Assembly: GCA_019747165.1 (NCBI GenBank)
Contig: JAIERC010000404.1
Span: forward strand, 1-7,567
DNA length: 7,567 nucleotides
DNA from: Sphingomonas sp.
GTDB taxonomy: Bacteria > Pseudomonadota > Alphaproteobacteria > Sphingomonadales > Sphingomonadaceae
Reading direction: 5' to 3'
Shown here one piece after another: positions 5,900 to 7,567 of the stretch. Positions within the stretch are counted from its first letter, which is position 1. Every line of letters begins with the position of its first letter. A program made the translations under genes and the position numbers. The notes below the pieces were generated by a model. It was not told where the DNA came from and did not search any database. It worked only from the letters and a program-made list of their open reading frames with translations.

Positions 5900-6814
5900 A
5901 TGAGAGAACTCAGTGCATTTTCCGCGACTGAATGGTTGCGCCTGCAGCCCTTGGTCTACGCCTATAAACAATTGCGTAACGATCTGGTGCTATCGCGCTA
6001 TCTCGGCGAAGGCGCGGAGGGAGAGGAGGCCTTTCTCGAAAGCCTGAGCGGGCTGAAGGGAAAGAACATACTGCTGGTAACCGCTTTCGAACAGCCGCTG
6101 GCACTGCACTGGCTGCTATTCATGGCCAAACGGCACGTCTCCGGATTTACTTTTCTTGTCTTTGACAACTCAAAGAAAGCCGATCGGCGGGCTGCGATCA
6201 AAGCTGTGTGTCAGAGACACAACACTCCTTATCTTGCCCTGCCTGCCAATGCGTCACGACATGTGAATCGACATCATGCTATGGCAATGACATGGGTCTA
6301 TGAACGCATAGTGCGCAAGATTGAGCCGGGCATTTTCGGCTTCATCGATCATGACCTGATCCCGATTGCAGACACGAACCCAGCCGCGCACATGGTGAAC
6401 CAGGACTGCTACGGTCGGCTCAACACCCAGCCCACTTGCTGGAGTCTGTGGGCAGGTTTCTGCCTGTTCCGGTATAGCCGCATCAGCAGAACACGACTGA
6501 ATTTCATGTATGACTTCTCTCGCCAGCTCGACACCGGCGGCAGAAACTGGGAGACCTTTTATCGGCACCTGGACAAAGCCACCCTTGTATTTCCTGAAAA
6601 AGCGCTCAGCGAACTCACCAAGCCAGACAATAGCGAAACCAGAACAGCCCAGATCATCGACAAGGCCTGGGTTCACATACAGGGCATCGGCTACAACGAC
6701 AATTTTGATCGTAAACGCGCCTTCTTCACCGACTATTTCCGGGCGCTTGGCGTGCCTCCGCTGGATCTGGAAAGCCTCGACTCCGAACGCGCAGACAAGA
6801 CCTTGCCCAACTGA
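5900..6814 (+). CDS. Putative GT-A-type glycosyltransferase of unclassified family
   Basis: A 304-residue soluble protein without signal peptide or membrane segments. Its order of motifs resembles a nucleotide-sugar transferase of the GT-A fold: a strand KNILLVTAFE (55-64), then FTFLVFDNSKKADRR (83-97) like the first donor-binding strand and Asp, FGFIDHDLIPI (146-156) with a DHD motif at 150-152 in the place of the metal-binding DXD, WAGFCLFR (184-191) like the acceptor-site region, and LDTGG at 210-214. His259 in AWVHIQGIGYND could be a late metal ligand. I do not recognise a named family. The open frame runs back to 5492, antisense to the heptosyltransferase, but the protein-like sequence begins at ATG 5900, and a perfect -10 box lies 36 bases upstream. 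An ATG at 5828 is the alternative start. No Shine-Dalgarno is visible. The kinase-like gene follows after six bases. Divergence from an LPS core operon suggests a core or surface-glycan role. Confidence 0.75.
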   Translation: MRELSAFSATEWLRLQPLVYAYKQLRNDLVLSRYLGEGAEGEEAFLESLSGLKGKNILLVTAFEQPLALHWLLFMAKRHVSGFTFLVFDNSKKADRRAAIKAVCQRHNTPYLALPANASRHVNRHHAMAMTWVYERIVRKIEPGIFGFIDHDLIPIADTNPAAHMVNQDCYGRLNTQPTCWSLWAGFCLFRYSRISRTRLNFMYDFSRQLDTGGRNWETFYRHLDKATLVFPEKALSELTKPDNSETRTAQIIDKAWVHIQGIGYNDNFDRKRAFFTDYFRALGVPPLDLESLDSERADKTLPN

Positions 6815-6820
6815 ATACAA

Positions 6821-7354
6821 ATGCATGCCATTGTGGAACTACCGCCCGATTCGGTTCTCTTGAACCCAGAAACCTGGCGCGACACGCTCGGCGACGCCTG
6901 CCGGGCGCTCCTCTCCCAACAAGACCGCATCGTACTCTGTGTTACCGGAAGCACCGGCACAGGTAAAACGACTCTCGGGCGCAGCTTGCGCAAGCAGGGG
7001 CTGCCTGGAATTCCTGCGCGTAGAGTAGCTGTTGTCGACGATGGGGTACTCAGCCACAAGGTGCTGGGCATATGGCACCGGAGGATCAGATTTCCTGCGC
7101 AAACCCAGGATGAACTGGCGCCCTTCCAGCCCTATTTGAAACGCAATCATGTTCTCGTGTATGTCAACACCAACCCCGGTCTGCGCCTTTCCCAATGCGA
7201 CATTCGCCTGCACCTGTTCTGCCCAGAAGACTTGCGCCGTGAGCGACTAATCAACCGGAACGTCGATGGCGAGCAGCGCTATCAGCGATCTTTAGAGGTG
7301 AGCGACGCGCTTGATATCCCTGCGGGACAAATCTACTGCCTGAACGTGGCCTAG
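6821..7354 (+). CDS. Small P-loop kinase-like NTPase of unknown substrate
   Basis: A cytoplasmic-looking protein of 177 residues with a clear Walker A motif GSTGTGKTT (43-51) at the end of a hydrophobic strand (IVLCVTG, 37-43). VAVVDDGVLSH (69-79) is placed like the acidic second strand that binds substrate in small-molecule kinases. CDIRLHLFCPEDLRRERLINRN (126-147) resembles the strand followed by an Arg-rich lid helix of nucleoside or sugar kinases. The overall plan is that of a P-loop phosphotransferase rather than an AAA+ or GTPase protein, and length suits a single-domain kinase. The ATG at 6821 is six bases after the previous stop, so the two genes are almost certainly co-transcribed; no ribosome site is visible between them. 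It ends 21 bases before the stop of the convergent receiver gene. The substrate is unknown; phosphorylation of a sugar or nucleotide used by its partner is a guess. Confidence 0.8.
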   Translation: MHAIVELPPDSVLLNPETWRDTLGDACRALLSQQDRIVLCVTGSTGTGKTTLGRSLRKQGLPGIPARRVAVVDDGVLSHKVLGIWHRRIRFPAQTQDELAPFQPYLKRNHVLVYVNTNPGLRLSQCDIRLHLFCPEDLRRERLINRNVDGEQRYQRSLEVSDALDIPAGQIYCLNVA

Positions 7355-7379
7355 CATCGTTCCACGGGAGCAAGGCTAG
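7351..7379. terminator. Weak inverted repeat between convergent genes
   Basis: CTAGC at 7351-7355 and GCTAG at 7375-7379 are inverted copies separated by 19 bases, and they contain the two facing stop codons. No T tract follows on either strand, so this is at best a poor intrinsic terminator. I list it because it is the only structured element in the convergent gap. Confidence 0.15.
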
Positions 7380-7567
7380 CGATCGGCGAGCAGGCGTCCG
7401 AGCAGATCGCTGACCACACTCGCCTCGAAGGGCTTGTCGCAGATGCCGGATACGCCGGCGGCCTGAACGGCCGCGAGCCGGCTGCTGTCGGACTCGCTGG
7501 TCACCATGAGGATGGGCACATCCTGCTGCCAGCTGTTCTGGCGGATGTGCTGTACCAGCGCCTGCCC
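7376..7567 (-). CDS. C-terminal part of a CheY-like receiver-domain protein (5' end outside window)
   Basis: Sixty-three codons are open from the right edge to a TAG at 7378-7376. DVPILMVTSESDSSRL is the fourth receiver strand with the conserved Thr/Ser and the following loop, AAGVSGICDKPFE carries the fifth strand with the invariant Lys-Pro, and VSDLLGRLL is the final helix. The phospho-acceptor Asp lies beyond the window. The protein ends right after the domain, so the receiver is C-terminal, either as a stand-alone or tandem response regulator or at the end of a hybrid kinase. It converges on the kinase-like gene. No output domain can be seen. Confidence 0.8.
   Translation of the reverse strand, partial: GQALVQHIRQNSWQQDVPILMVTSESDSSRLAAVQAAGVSGICDKPFEASVVSDLLGRLLADR

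Noticed and set aside
6254..6826. 190-codon minus-strand open frame across the plus-strand glycosyltransferase
   Set aside because: The plus-strand frame has an ordered set of transferase-like motifs and a tight downstream partner; the reverse reading does not.
1..7567. CRISPR arrays, tRNA or rRNA genes, insertion sequences, JUMPstart/ops elements
   Set aside because: I looked for regular direct repeats, tRNA-like cloverleaf ends, transposase motifs and the GGCGGTAG ops core and found none.

Overview
The window looks like chromosomal DNA of a Gram-negative proteobacterium, most likely a betaproteobacterium (Rhodocyclales-like is my best guess from protein flavour; no taxonomic marker is present). 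It is moderately GC-rich and gene-dense. Its core is a lipopolysaccharide (LPS) core-assembly and export locus, bounded on each side by a truncated two-component receiver (REC) domain.

Layout. Bases 1-156 (+) are the C-terminal end of a receiver domain, resembling the last domain of ChpA/PilL-type CheA hybrid kinases of the type IV pilus pathway. Four genes then lie on the minus strand, read from right to left: a GT9 heptosyltransferase (waaQ-like, 4612-5685), a GT4 transferase of the WaaG family (3476-4615) joined to it by an ATGA overlap, the lipid A-core flippase MsbA (1613-3427), and an O-antigen ligase family membrane protein (153-1394). The ligase is separated from msbA by about 220 bases and converges on the left receiver gene, with the two stop codons overlapping. 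Divergently on the plus strand are an unclassified putative GT-A glycosyltransferase (5900-6814) and, six bases after it, a small P-loop kinase-like protein (6821-7354). The window ends in the C-terminal part of another receiver-domain protein on the minus strand (7376-7567).

How it fits together. The GT9 and GT4 enzymes would add sugars to the inner and outer LPS core at the cytoplasmic face. MsbA would flip the core-lipid A, and the ligase would join undecaprenyl-linked glycan to it in the periplasm. The divergent glycosyltransferase plus kinase pair is the least understood part and is the best candidate for an undescribed core modification.

Sequence-level oddities include a nine-G homopolymer inside the heptosyltransferase gene, where loss or gain of one G causes early termination (possible phase variation). 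A perfect TATAAT forms the loop of a perfect inverted repeat just before msbA. A short coding-like open segment ends in TAATG at the heptosyltransferase start. The divergent promoter region has a perfect -10 box overlapped by an inverted repeat.
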